Source: Selaginella tamariscina (taxonomy: Eukaryota > Streptophyta > Lycopodiopsida > Selaginellales > Selaginellaceae). Taken from it: 64,000 nt of DNA. Shown piece after piece: positions 1 through 11,547 of the stretch (the stretch's first letter is position 1; each line of letters opens with the position of its first letter). The stretch is taken from contig PUQB01000098.1 of assembly GCA_003024785.1 (NCBI GenBank), forward strand, positions 295,672 through 359,671. Direction: 5' to 3'. The translations under genes were made by a program, and so were the position numbers. Below the pieces are notes generated by a model that was given only the letters and a program-made list of their open reading frames with translations, was not told the origin of the DNA and did not search any database.

Positions 1-505
1 GGTAAAGATAACGAGCTTAGTCATGATCCTCACTACTACATACTCTACCTTATTTATGTGACGAACCACCCCCCCCCCCCCCCTCTTTTCCTAAACGTGT
101 AAATGGGCTGGCACGGAATGCCAACCCCTTAGATAAATGAGATGAGTTTAGTCTAACCTAACTCCTACCCCTAAACCCTACCCAATCTAGAGGGGTTTTA
201 GGGAGTGGGGTTAGGGAAACCCTAGGGTTAGGTCAACCCTAGGTGGTTCCTACAAACTCATCTAAGCTTACTGAAAAACCTAATTTGGGTGTCAAAATAG
301 GGGGTGGGGATTTTCTAGACGGTAAGTTCTAGCTTTGCCTAAAGTTTCCTGCAAATGTATAATGACACTTGGCCGGATCATCACCAGATACCCAAATACA
401 CTAAGCGGGCATGTTTCCTATACATCTAAGGGCCGAACAACATAGTACAGTAGGTAACAACAATCAACCTCCAAGTAAAAACGAGTCATAATAAAAACTA
501 TGACA
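1..505 (-). repeat. Partial 3' LTR of copia-type retrotransposon
   Basis: This stretch matches 5220-5764 and 19930-20460 almost throughout: the 'ctctaccttatttatgtga' block, a poly-C run, the 'actcctacccctaaaccctac' block, and the terminal 'aaaactatgaca'. On the minus strand the LTR starts TGTCATAG at 505 and runs off the left window edge. A purine-rich tract adjoins it at 506-520, as expected for a 3' LTR read on the minus strand. Confidence 0.8.
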
Positions 506-520
506 CACTCTCCGCCTTTG
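506..520 (-). other. Polypurine tract of the LTR element
   Basis: On the minus strand the sequence CAAAGGCGGAGAGTG lies directly before the TGTCATAG start of the LTR. Plant copia elements usually have a similar purine-rich tract ending in TG just before the 3' LTR. The position fixes the element as minus-strand oriented, in agreement with the primer-binding-like site at 4138-4153. Confidence 0.6.
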
Positions 521-3500
521 AAAATGTCAAAGTCCTCATTGACGTCCAACTCCAAAACTAACACTAATCACTCTCTCTATGTAGAGTCAGCTAAAAGTTC
601 AAATAATCTTCATTACCCCCCTTGCATTACGCAAAGCCAAGTACTTCGGAACCGCATTTACTAAGTTATTAACTTAGCTGCCAAGGCACCACCTACGACC
701 ACAAAGTCACTTAGAGACCTTTGCACATTTGCAAAGTCTGTCACCCAACACAACAACAAATTAATTAATTTTCTTTTTCCTTAACTAAAATTTATATTGG
801 AGGCCTCTAATTAATATTATTTGTCGGCCCCTAGGTTACTAAGAAATAGAGCTTTGCTTTATTCTTTAACTTTAAACGCACTTGATGACCTTGCCGTCAT
901 GCACACAACAAGCAATTTGAATCTATCTTAAATGTTTAATTCAATGCCTTTACATTCCTTTGACTTTCCAACAATTCCACATCTCCACATGTTACAGTAT
1001 TATAGCCTTAGATTGTATAGATGCGCTAGACTAGGTATGAGACTTTATATCAAAAACAAGCTCTTTTATATATAAGAGTACTATTCTCGAAACCTTGTTC
1101 TCTGTAGACATGCCAATCTAGCTAGAGGTGATCCCAGAGGCGCATAGTTATACACATGTATACAACAAGGTCTCGTCAACCTTAAATTAACCCATTCACT
1201 TGGTGTGTCATTAACATAAATTCATTCCCGATGAGAATCAAATTCAAGTCAAATTTGCTACCAAGTGCCATACCACTAACATTCATCTTTTGCAACCGAC
1301 TTGTATTCTTTCACAACACCGACTAATTCAGGAAGCAGATTTAGGCTAGGATACCTTTTAACCAAAACGATGTGGAAATTAGGAAACTCAACTTATATTT
1401 AACAATCTCTAGATATCACGTGTTTCAACTAACATGTTCTCATTGTATTCATTCCCCAAAGAGCACAACATACTAGATGTCATTCAATAATTCTTAACTC
1501 CTTATCTCACTAAGTTTAAATATCAATTTCAAAACTTAGTTTTTATAATAAGAGTCTCTGAACTCGTAATATTACTCACTTATAACATTATATCCATTTT
1601 CAACTCTCAAACTGACCACATAAATATTTGCACTAATTCGAGCAATTAGTGTTTGACAAGCTTCTTCAAACTAATCCTCATTCCATAAACAGTTGCACAT
1701 TTGACATTGATACATTCAAATTAATAACGATCACTTAACTTTCCAATCTCGAATTTTTTGACAAGTTGTTACGTTTGCGGATATAACTATATAAATGTAT
1801 CAATTCATCAAAATGCGAGAACTATAATATAAACTTGGACTGAGCTAATATGAACGAACTTTAGTTTGGAATGAAAATATAATGTTACTTCAATATTTCG
1901 AGGAACTTGTTCAGGGACTAAGAAGAATCATGAATCAGCGTTTGGTTCATCTAACTGATTTAATAAGATACTAACTTTCACACTAATGTTATCATGACAC
2001 CGAAATGCCATATTAACTTCATGTTTTTAATTATATTTCATAATTCTGAATAAGATACTTAGTTCGGTACTTTGAACTAAGATACACTATTCATTTCGGA
2101 CATTTAGCAATCCCACAAAGTACAACATTGCTCCTCAAGCAATGTAATGAGAAAATTCTTTCTCATTTCTCAATTAACTTAAAACGTTTAAGTTACCACA
2201 CTAAGGTACTGCTTTGCCAAAATGTCAGACTCAGATCTACTTGAGTCCTTTTTTTTTTATCCCACAAGTATAGCCACTTCATGTGGTCCCAATTGCATTG
2301 CAATATTGAGTGCTCCTGTCGCAATATTCTTAAGATATTATACATCATTTATAACTAATCTTAAAAAAGACTGTCACAAATACTTTTAAAGTTAAAATAT
2401 AAATATCTCAATAGTTGAGGTGATAGGAAACCTCATATTTTTGAACCAAATATTAAACCGTACGTTAGGGACTGGATCATGATTGTCAAGAAGGGAGACC
2501 ATCTTCTTGAGTTATCTTCAACTCACATCGTACTCTCATGGATTTGACTCAAACTCAAGGAACACCATTAAACCTTGAGATAGAACTGGCAACAAACCCA
2601 AGGAACACCATCAAACCTTGAGTCAAGAAAAATTCTAGTTTTTAATGTTTTAAGGATTAAAGATATATACTTTATATGTTTTCTATGTGTTCATATTTGT
2701 GACCATAATGCAAAGTCAAGAAACCGACTTTTTCGAATAACCGTATTTAAACCTTAATTCATGCTCTTGTTAACTAAAGAATCACCCTTGTTCAAGAGCT
2801 TTAACTATCGATCCCATGGTGCAAACAACATTACAACTTTCAACCTTAAAGAATTATAATGAAAATGCATAAGTGTGCGTTGAATGCCTTCATTATACAA
2901 GTTTTCCTATACTCATTAAACAAAAAATGTAAACTATGTTTTCAACATTTTTGTTTCTAGTAATCACACCATCTACCCCCAAAACTACACCGATATGAAT
3001 GCCCCCTTACTACCATAAACCATTATTTTATTCTGTCCTTCTCATGATTTCCCATGAGACAACTCTAGCTAATTTGAACATAGAGTGTGCGCTTACAACT
3101 AAGGTTTTATATTATATATGTCAAATTAATAGATTTGAACTCAACAAACCATTCCACCTTATATTATTTGTAGCTAGTGTCATCAAAATACTGTGAACAT
3201 CGAACACTACATTGCATTTTTTAACCAACTGCTTAACATATTGATTATATGTTAATACCCGACTTTCCGTATCATAAGTTCACCATAGCTTGCTTATAAA
3301 GTTACACTCACGAAACATGTGTTATAATGTGAACGCATTTCGCACTTCCTATTAAAATGTAGTGTTCATCCTTATGTTTAAATATGTCCCCTTTTCCGAA
3401 GTCAAAATGCACATTCGAACATAAGTCTTTCCCCGTTTGAACATTGTTGCCGAAACCGATATTAAATCTTGACCTAAGCCAAAACTCAATGGACATTGTC

Positions 3501-4137
3501 ACGTTCTAGAATCATGTGTTATCCCAATTTCATACACCTTTAAAAAAAAGAAAAATTTTAATAACGTGTAGACTTAACATATCACATAATCCACTTCACA
3601 AACTTAGTTTATAAGCCAGAACAAACTAACTTGCCATGTCTTGTGGAAGTGTTTGGTAATTTAACCTGCAGAACATAAGGTAAGGTAACATGGCATGCAA
3701 CAAGGAAGTTACTTTCCGAGTGCTACTTTGGCATTATAGTCCATAACTCACATCCACTTACAAGGCAAAGAGTTATATATCTCAAGACCAACTCTCTGCC
3801 GCAGAATTCAAAACTAAAATGGGAATGTCTATAGTCTCACTTTCTTAATAATTAATAATCTTAATTATTTAATTAGTATTTTTTAATATAAATTTTTTTT
3901 TAGAATAATATATGTTTAAAGAAAGAATATTCTTTAAAATGTATATTTAAAATATTAATAATTAATAAATAAGTATTAATTAAATTTTTTTTTATATTCC
4001 CATTTTTATGTATCATTCCCGTTTTAGTTACAACATTCATTTGTTACCTAAAAGCCATAGAGTACTTCAAGAATTTAGAACTAGCTAAACCCTAAAATAT
4101 ACTACAACTTTAGGCAGTCTTACTGATCACAAAGAAT

Positions 4138-4153
4138 AGGCTTCAATACCAAT
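4138..4153 (-). other. Primer binding site (tRNA-Met-like, degraded)
   Basis: Read on the minus strand, the LTR ends CCAACA and is followed by ATTGGTATTGAAGCC. The usual plant copia primer site is TGGTATCAGAGC, complementary to initiator tRNA-Met. This copy keeps TGGTAT and has changes after it. Its place immediately beside the 4154 LTR boundary supports the assignment. Confidence 0.6.
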
Positions 4154-5764
4154 TGTTGGAGTTTTTACCCGAAGGGCCAACATGTGGAAACACGTGGCTG
4201 CCAAGTGGCCATCCAATGTAAATACCCTGTGTGAGCAACGTTAAGTCTTCCAAGACAACCCCGAAGCCTAACCTAGTACCCAAATAGGCATGAAACTTAG
4301 GGTCCAACCCTATGTCCCCAAGAATGACTATCCCCTGAACCTTAAAAGATAACCCGAGTATAGAACCCCTTTAGGGTGTCAAGAGGTGCCTTGAATCACA
4401 ACTAACCCCTAAGGGTTTGAGTGGCCAAGTCATATCCTAAACTTAGGGCTAGTACTTAGTGAGGAAATGAGTGGGCGTCGTAGATGGACATGAGTGTTTT
4501 ATTAAGCAAACTTCCTAAGGCTAGATTTGGATAACCCTAAATACATGGCTTTGCGAGTGCCCCTTAAAAGGGCTCCTGCTAACGATCTTAGGTTGTTCAA
4601 CCCTTGGAACCCAAGGAGAACACCCCTTAACCGAGTGTGCCAATAGCACATTCAGTTACGAGACCTAACCCTTCCCTTGAGTAGATGCCCAAGGCTTAGC
4701 ACCCTAATGTGAGCACAAGCATGCCTGCTTACTAGAGTATCCAACCCCTTGGCATTAAACCCATGACACAACCTCAAAGGGCGTGCCTCGAGTGTTGTAC
4801 CGTGTGACATGTAGCCTAGTGTCACATGTCCATGTGACACTATTTCCTATGATGTGGGCTATCTTGCCATAACCCTCAGACTCAAGAGTTACACATAGTG
4901 CCATGAATGTGACTTGCAAATGCCAACTCTAGAACCCCTATCTATGGACCTCGTAAAGAGAACCTGTCAGCCAAGATCCCACGCCCACAGTTGGACAAGG
5001 ACACAAAGGTACCTGCCTAGCCGTGAGTGCTGCTCTTAACTTGACGTGGAGAAAGGAGGCTGGAGACAAGCCTCAACTTCTCTCTGACCTGACCTTCTAG
5101 GCACGAATTTGCAACCTTAAGGGTAGGCTACCCCGAAAGTGGGACGTACCTCTATCATTTGAAAGTTAAGGCGGCACAACAAAGAGTTGTGCCTTGATGA
5201 CACAAGCTAGAGCTTGCATCGGTAACAGGATAACGAGCTCAATCGTGAACCCAGGAATCCTCACTACTACATACTCTACCTTATTTATGTGACGGACCCC
5301 CCCCCCCCCCGATCCCCGTACCCCCTCCCCTCCCCTCCCCTTCTCTTTTCTTAAACGTGTAAGTGTGCTGGCATGGAATGCCAACCCCTTAGATAAATGA
5401 GATGAATTTTAGTCTAACCTAACTCCTACCCCTAAACCCTACCCAATCTAGAGGGGTCTTAGGGTGTGGGTTAGGGCAACCCTAGGGGTGTTCCTAACCC
5501 AATCAACATGCTGAACTCATCTAAGCTTATTAGAAAACCTAATTTGGGCATCAAAATAGGGGGAGAGTTTTTTAGACAGTAAGTTCTAACTTCGCCTAAA
5601 GTTTCTTGCAAATACCTAATGACACCCGACCGGATCATCACTAAATACCCAAGTGCACTAAACGGGCCTGTTTCTTACTATATTTAGGCCCAACAACATA
5701 GTACAATAGGTAACAATAATCAAGCTCTAAAGTAAAAAGTCGAGTCATAATAAAAACTATGACA
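4154..5764 (-). repeat. 5' LTR of copia-type retrotransposon (about 1.6 kb)
   Basis: In plus-strand reading it starts TGTTGGAGTTTTTACCC and ends AAAAACTATGACA, so the LTR has TG...CA termini. It is homologous along its whole length to the solo LTR at 18630-20460. The minus orientation follows from the primer-binding-like site on its left. No 5-bp target duplication can be checked because the other end of the element lies outside the window. The sequence just right of it (5765 onward) is an inverted piece of the same LTR rather than host DNA. Confidence 0.8.
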
Positions 5765-6075
5765 TTAGGGGTAGGAGTTAGGTTAGACTTAAATTTCTCC
5801 CATTTATTTAAGGGGTTTGCCAACCCAATTACACATTTAGGAAAAGAGGGGAGGGGAGGGGAGGGGAGGGGGGGGCTCTGTCATATAAATAAGGTAGAGT
5901 ATGTGTAATGAGGATTCCTAATTTAAAGAGAGAGCTTATTATTCTCCTACCGGTATAAGTCAAGCTTGTGTCGTTAAGACACAACCCTTGTTGTGTCGCA
6001 CTAACTTCCATACGACAAGGGTACGTCCCACCTTCGGTTAGACTACCCTTATCATTGGCAGGATTATGCCCTTGA
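5765..6075 (+). repeat. Inverted LTR fragment
   Basis: This stretch is the reverse complement of about 5110-5437 in the neighbouring LTR. It includes the 'taggggtaggagttaggtta' block, the poly-G run, the complement of the 'ctctaccttatttatgtga' block and the 'acgtcccaccttcgg' block. Together with 4154-5764 it forms a large inverted repeat with a spacer of about 330 bp. Sequence from 6076 to about 6300 may be further element-derived DNA but I cannot match it. Confidence 0.7.
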
Positions 6076-7013
6076 GACCGAGTACATCGCATTCAGGGAG
6101 TTAGCTTACTCCTTCTGCCTGATAACACACTCTCAAGCTTGAAAGGCATTGCTCAAGTTCACATTTTGCGATCCTAGTGGTTAAGGCCTTGCTCCAGCCA
6201 CCTCATCCACATTAAACTAGAAAAGGTACTTGCAGCTTGGCTAGCACACACACCCTACTTCACGAGGTGAGCATTGTATATGGACTTAGTCAATTGTGGG
6301 GTTGAGTTCCTAAGTGAGGGTTTTAATAAAGGTTATTTTACCAGATTCCATGGGGTTTTCCAAAAAGATTCTAGGGTTGGCATTTGGCGAGCCACATTTA
6401 TGGCACCAAGTAAAAACTATGACATTAAATTTTAAACCCATATGGTTCCATGTTAAGATTGATATCATATATATATATATACACACACACATATATAAAT
6501 TTAAACCCATCTTCCTATCACTTTAAATCTTAAACCTATGTGGCCCATCCAACAGATATATAAGTAAAAATAAAAGATAAATATATTGTATTTAAGTAAA
6601 TAAAAGGTGAAAATTAAAAATACATAAAAAATAATAAATACAAACACATATTTGAATTCTCATTTAAATTTAAATTTATATATGTATTACTTATGTCAAT
6701 GCATATTGTTACTTCTTAGTGAGTTGAGTTTAACCGTGCTACTGGTTTAGGGTTTAGGGTTTATAGAATATAAACTTCGACATACTGGATTGGTCGCTGT
6801 CGCAGGTCGATCGAGCCGCAGTCGAGGCCCATTAAGAGCAGTCAATTGAGAATGGACCTGAATGAAATCGATGATGTTAAGGCTCACTGATCATTTTCAT
6901 CTCTGTTTTCTCGCGCAGCCTCAATCCATTTCCTTTCAGCATATTCCCTTCTCTCGAAAAAAACAATCCATTTCCTTTCAGCATATTCCGCTTCTCATTT
7001 CCTGGAATGATTC
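6076..7013. other. Intergenic, no gene seen
   Basis: AT-rich spacer with an (AT)n(AC)n tract near 6465-6497 and two TTTAGGG units at about 6745-6765. There is also a short direct duplication of 'caatccatttcctttcag' (6921 and 6963, 42 bp apart). Open frames here are short and unsupported. Confidence 0.6.
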
Positions 7014-9239
7014 TCAGAGAGAGGAGGATGCAACCTGTTCCACAATCTTGGTCTTCAGCTCGGCCTTCGTATCTTTCTGAGAAAACTCGACCTTCTGAAA
7101 TTTGGCAATGGCCCGAAGCATATCCCTACTGAAGAACATTCCACTCGAGGACCTGAGCAACGGTTGAGCCAAGTGTAGAAGACCCGGTTCCTTGATTACC
7201 CTGAGGAGCTGCAACAGCAGGTGCCGGATTCGCACTATCACGCTTTGCTGCGATGACGTGCAAAGTGTGTCTCACGTCATCAGAAAGTAAGCCGTGAAAT
7301 GCAGAACCGAAGGAAACGACATGGAGCCGATAACCCACTGTACCGTAGTAACCGCCACTACAGAGCGGCTTCAGGTTCTCCTGAACATCCTTGGCAGACT
7401 CGTCTCTGAGACAGAGGAACATGTAGTGCAGAACCCATTCGCTCCGCACTTCCTCAGGTATCCACTTCGTGATAGTCTCCCAGGCCATGAATTCGAGTGC
7501 GCTGTGCCGATGAGCAGCATCGTTGACCGTGACCTGGATGGCTATGAAATGCAGCTTGCCCCCAGTCTGTAGGACCAACACCCCATCCACAGAGCCGTAG
7601 TTGTACTTGAGAGGTAGAAAGAACAGCACTCGTCCATCTTTCACCCCCGTAACCCAACTGTCGTACTGGGGAACAGTACCAAACCTTCGTACCTGAGCTT
7701 CAGAGATCTTGAGGCCGTCCTCGACCTGAAGGCCCTTCAAACTGATCACCTCCGCTACAAAGTTCTCACAGAGCCACCCCATCTCAGACCAGTTGACAGT
7801 CGTAGCATTCTCGAGGAGGTGCTTGCAATAGGGTGCCCAGGCTCCTCCTTGGTAAAGTCTCTTTCGCTCGGCGTTCCTCATCTCTTCCACGTACACTCTC
7901 TCTATGTATTTGTTCACGTAGCATGGTGGTTCGTCGAAGTCGAGGTCCGGATCTCCATACACAAATCGCAGATCCAGCTTCATCATGCTCGTGGCTGTAT
8001 GGCAGGCTCCGGAGCCTTCCTTTGCTGCTGCTTCCTGAGCCAGAAGTCGCACCCTTGTCAGCTCTTCACAAGATACGTACAATTGGAGAACCTCCTCCCA
8101 ATCTTCATCTTCTTTGAGCTCCCACAGCACCTCTTCTTTCGTAAGTTGCAGATTGGTTCTCTTAAAGGCCACCACGGCTTCCATGCGACGAGAAGCACCC
8201 TCTGCTGTATCAGCGAGCCTCCTCCTTCTAGCCAGTAGCCAGCAACAGTTGTTGAGAATAGCCAGCGACAGCGGATGTGATCCAGCATAATACTTGACAT
8301 CTTGCACACGGCGTTTCGAGTCTTGCATTTGGACAACAAAGCCCAGCAGGGAACTGGTCCAAGTAGACTTCACACTCAAGCTACACGAACATAGGGAGCA
8401 GAAATTAAAAACAGAGGAAAAAAAGAAAAATGAAAAAGAGCTCACCTTAAAGAACCCGTTGCTTACGTTGAACCAATCAGACTCGGCCTTCCGTTTGCGG
8501 CTCCACCTATCCGCCATTGGAGAAAGGCAGATAACACTGACCAGAGACTTGTTCATCAAATTATCGAAGCTGTTTAGCACCTGGGCTCTTTCTGGATCTC
8601 GCAAGTCTGCACGCGGGTCAAAAACTTCCCCTCCATCAACAATGAAGCAGAATTCTTCCTTCATCTTGATTCGCTCGTCCATAAATTGCTCAACATCTGC
8701 CAATGACTCAAACTTGCCGATACTCTCCAGGATTCCCTCATGCACAGCGTACGTGAAGCAGAAGGCCGACTTGATCTCCCTCAAGAAATTCAGCAGCACC
8801 GCTTCCGCTTCCGTATTCCAGATGCAAACGATCCTCACGCACCGCTGTCCTTGACCAGAAACACCGCAAGCTGGCGCAGCAGGACGGTCTTACCAGAGCC
8901 AATGGGGCCAGAGACGTATATTCGAGATCCTGGCGACTTTGCTTGCTGCACATCCATAAAGAGGTCGTACAGAGACTCAAGGATGCCCCTGCCCACTGCA
9001 ACGAGATCCCCACCCGGCCTGGATGGGGGAGCACCAATGCCTGTGAATGGGACCTCCACCTTCACTGGCTCGCCCAGATTCATTACGTCCATTTCCGCAA
9101 TCTTACCATGTGCCTGCTTTGCTCTCGCTAAGTCGTAGACGACTCCGTCGGCAGATCGAAAGCGCCTTGTTATGCTTGTGCCACGACGTGGTAGCACCAG
9201 ATGATGGGCTGCGCTCTGAATTTCTTGATTTGCTGACAT
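7014..9239 (-). CDS. Crinkler/RHS-type protein: P-loop NTPase plus REase-like domain
   Basis: I place this gene in the Crinkler-RHS class of NTPase-nuclease proteins, known mostly from protist and oomycete effectors and trypanosome RHS proteins and thought to derive from mobile elements. What I see: a start at 9239 (a possible earlier one at 9278), then a Walker A motif GPIGSGKT near 8890-8915 and a Walker B-like FCFIVDGGE near 8625-8660. The C-terminal half has a REase-like core: SVDGVL followed by IQVTV (about 7510-7600). Last comes a SAP-like helix pair (RDMLRAIAKFQ ... KAELKTKI, 7014-7135). A short GT-AG intron lies near 8368-8445. Two single-base frame changes are present (about 8835 and 7130), so as written the frame is broken. 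The N-terminal Crinkler targeting domain was not recognised. The function in the plant is unknown. The family call is fairly firm; activity is not. Confidence 0.65.
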
Positions 9240-9279
9240 AGACCCTCTAAACCCTATCGGCTGCAGCATAGTCATCATC

Positions 9280-9700
9280 CGACGGCCACGGTGCCATGGG
9301 ACTCAGACACAATAATGTGAAGAAGCAATCTGATAGCTCGCAGGCTCCAAAATTTAGGACAGACTACTCGTGAGCTACAAGTCTCCAAGTCGACTGCACA
9401 GGCCACTAGTCCTATGCTACAACAAGTACTGCTATTACGTGAGGTAGGGAGTCGCTATGGAACCTGGTCCCAGAAATTGCAAGGGCTTCACCGCGGGCTG
9501 CTCTGTCCTTGGCTGTATATTGCTCCAGCTTTGGTGGCGATGATGGCGCGCGACAGTTTCTGTGGTGGTGCCGCTAATTTGAGGAGGCATAGCTGTTTCG
9601 CAATCAATCCGTAAGGTTCCACATCATCGCATGCAGTTAGCTGTGGCAGTCTGGTCTATCCGTCAGATGCCATCGCATGTTCTCGTCTGTTCCGAAGTAG
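9280..9700. other. Upstream region of the RHS-like gene, no gene seen
   Basis: Moderately GC-rich sequence with only short frames. It ends near 9700, where homology to the flank of the PQQ gene (33411 onward) starts, so a duplication or insertion junction lies here. Confidence 0.5.
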
Positions 9701-9714
9701 CTTGTGCATCTGAC

Positions 9715-11545
9715 TCCTTATTAGTACTAAATCTTATATAAATATAATAGACAATAGATTTTAATAGCTATATGCGATCCAGATGGTGAAAAATTATGTG
9801 CTTAATAATACTAATATTTATATAAATTTAATTTTAAAACTTTAATCGTAAACTTCATCAAAAGATTTTTAAAATTAGGTTATCCATGAAAACGAAGGAA
9901 ATCTCGATATTTAAGAGAATAAGGTCTGAGTAGAATTACGCTATTTTCATTTTAAGTTTAATATTTATTTCACGTACATATATCTGAATAAAATAATAAA
10001 ATAATATTTTCTTTTTCAATTTTTTTCATTGTATAAAAGTGTATTTTAATTTTAAAGCTCAGCACGTATATATTAAGGTATATACATTTTAAATTCATCT
10101 TTAATTTTAATATGCATTCAGAAAGTATAAAAACAAGAAATTATTATATTACTAAGAACATACATTACTTATTTATTAACATATACAAACTCACATTTTG
10201 AAGTTCTTGAAAGCATATATAATTATTGAAAATCCCAGTATTTGTATAGTAATTTTAATTGAAAAAATTAAATTAAAAGCTAAAGAAAAAAATGTATTTA
10301 AAGAAAAATATACAGATGGACTCTTGTTATAAAGAAAAACATACAGATGAGAGCAAGTAGACAAATACGTATTGATGTGCATGTACATTTTAATATGCCC
10401 AATATATATAAAAATTCATATAAATATAGTTTTAATACATGCATATTTTAAAAGTTTTTGTAGAACATCATATATCGTAATATTTTTTTGTCAATGTGCA
10501 ATATATTTCATAGTATTCAACTAGCAAAAGGAAAATTTTATTTTGTTTATCTATGTAAACATAGACACGCATACACGCACACGTATGTGCATATACGTGT
10601 ATAAACAATTAGGTACTGACATAGAATTCTGTTTTCATTACATGTTTTAGATACACATGAATAAGTATATAATTAAATATATAGCACTGATATTTTACAG
10701 GTGTAGCAGGATGTGTGTTTGCATGCTGTGGCAGAGAGACATGCTTATGAAATTACTAATAATGTACATTATATTGCATATATATTATGATGTTATCGTC
10801 TGTTTATTGTTATTATCCTAGATGATTCTGCCACATGTAAGAAAAAAATACTATTATATGATTATTTTAATATATATAATTTTTTATTTTAAACCCAATT
10901 TAAAAATATGATATTATATTGATTTTTCGATTTTAAACCATATGCTGCATAATTTAAATTTAAATAGTATTACATAATTATATATACATTACATTGCATG
11001 AACGTATTATAAACTACAAATTGTTAAAGATATTAAAACCACATTGTTACTTTCAATTAAATGTATAAATTATAAAGCTTAATTAAATTAGTGTGGTTTT
11101 AAATATAAATCTTATTAGTGAATTAAAATTAAAAAATATTAAATTTTCAATTTTCAATTTATTAATGAAGATTGGTTTATAAATTTTATATTATGTTACG
11201 ACATCAAACTTGATTTCAAAATTTTAATCATTAAGTTATTAATAAGATTAATGATCTTGTAAGCTTTGTGAATATACAACAATATTAATAAAGATTCATT
11301 TAAAAGTCTAATATATCATTAAATTATGAAAATAAATAAATAAATAAATATTACTCTAGTATATTCTTTAAGTTGCTTGTACATAAGGGTACTCCGGATA
11401 GAGGTTTGGATGGGTTATTTGAGTCCAAGCAGGAACCCTGTGATTTCTCCTGAAAACAAACATAGTTAACATTAAACCCATCTAATATGTACACAATAGA
11501 AAGTTATCCATTATATTTTGTTCTGAAATAAGGTTAATATATATT
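9715..11545. repeat. AT-rich duplicated flank, copy 1
   Basis: Non-coding AT-rich DNA collinear with 33415-35330. Shared landmarks include 'caatagacaatagatttt' (9748 and about 33461), the 'acgcatac(a/g)(t/c)gcacacgta' block (10567 and 34217) and 'gtgtagcaggatgtgtgt' (10702 and 34363). In copy 2 this flank follows the PQQ gene directly. In copy 1 the PQQ gene is absent. Confidence 0.75.
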
Positions 11546-11547
11546 TT

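Larger units (their letters stand above)
506..4153 (-). mobile_element. Internal region of decayed LTR retrotransposon
   Basis: This is 3.6 kb between two LTRs of the same family. It is AT-rich and contains no reading frame longer than about 65 codons. I found no gag zinc knuckle, protease, integrase or reverse transcriptase motif in any frame. It is therefore either a long-decayed autonomous element or a non-autonomous (LARD-like) one. The boundaries are given by the LTR ends, the purine tract on the left and the tRNA-Met-like primer site on the right. Confidence 0.65.

Noticed and set aside
2999-3502. Short frames of 64-65 codons as gag remnants
   Set aside because: No zinc knuckle or gag-like motif. 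Similar lengths are expected by chance in AT-rich DNA.
6745-6767. TTTAGGG repeats as a telomere or interstitial telomere
   Set aside because: Only two or three units, and similar CCCTAAA text occurs throughout the LTR family. Too short to mean more.
7819-8854. Plus-strand open frames of 139 and 186 codons
   Set aside because: They run antisense to the RHS-like gene and have no domain, composition or splice support; shadows of the real minus-strand frame.
8837-9138. A separate small gene on the plus strand opposite the Walker A exon
   Set aside because: The minus frame carries GPIGSGKT and an initiator. The plus frames have no recognisable features.
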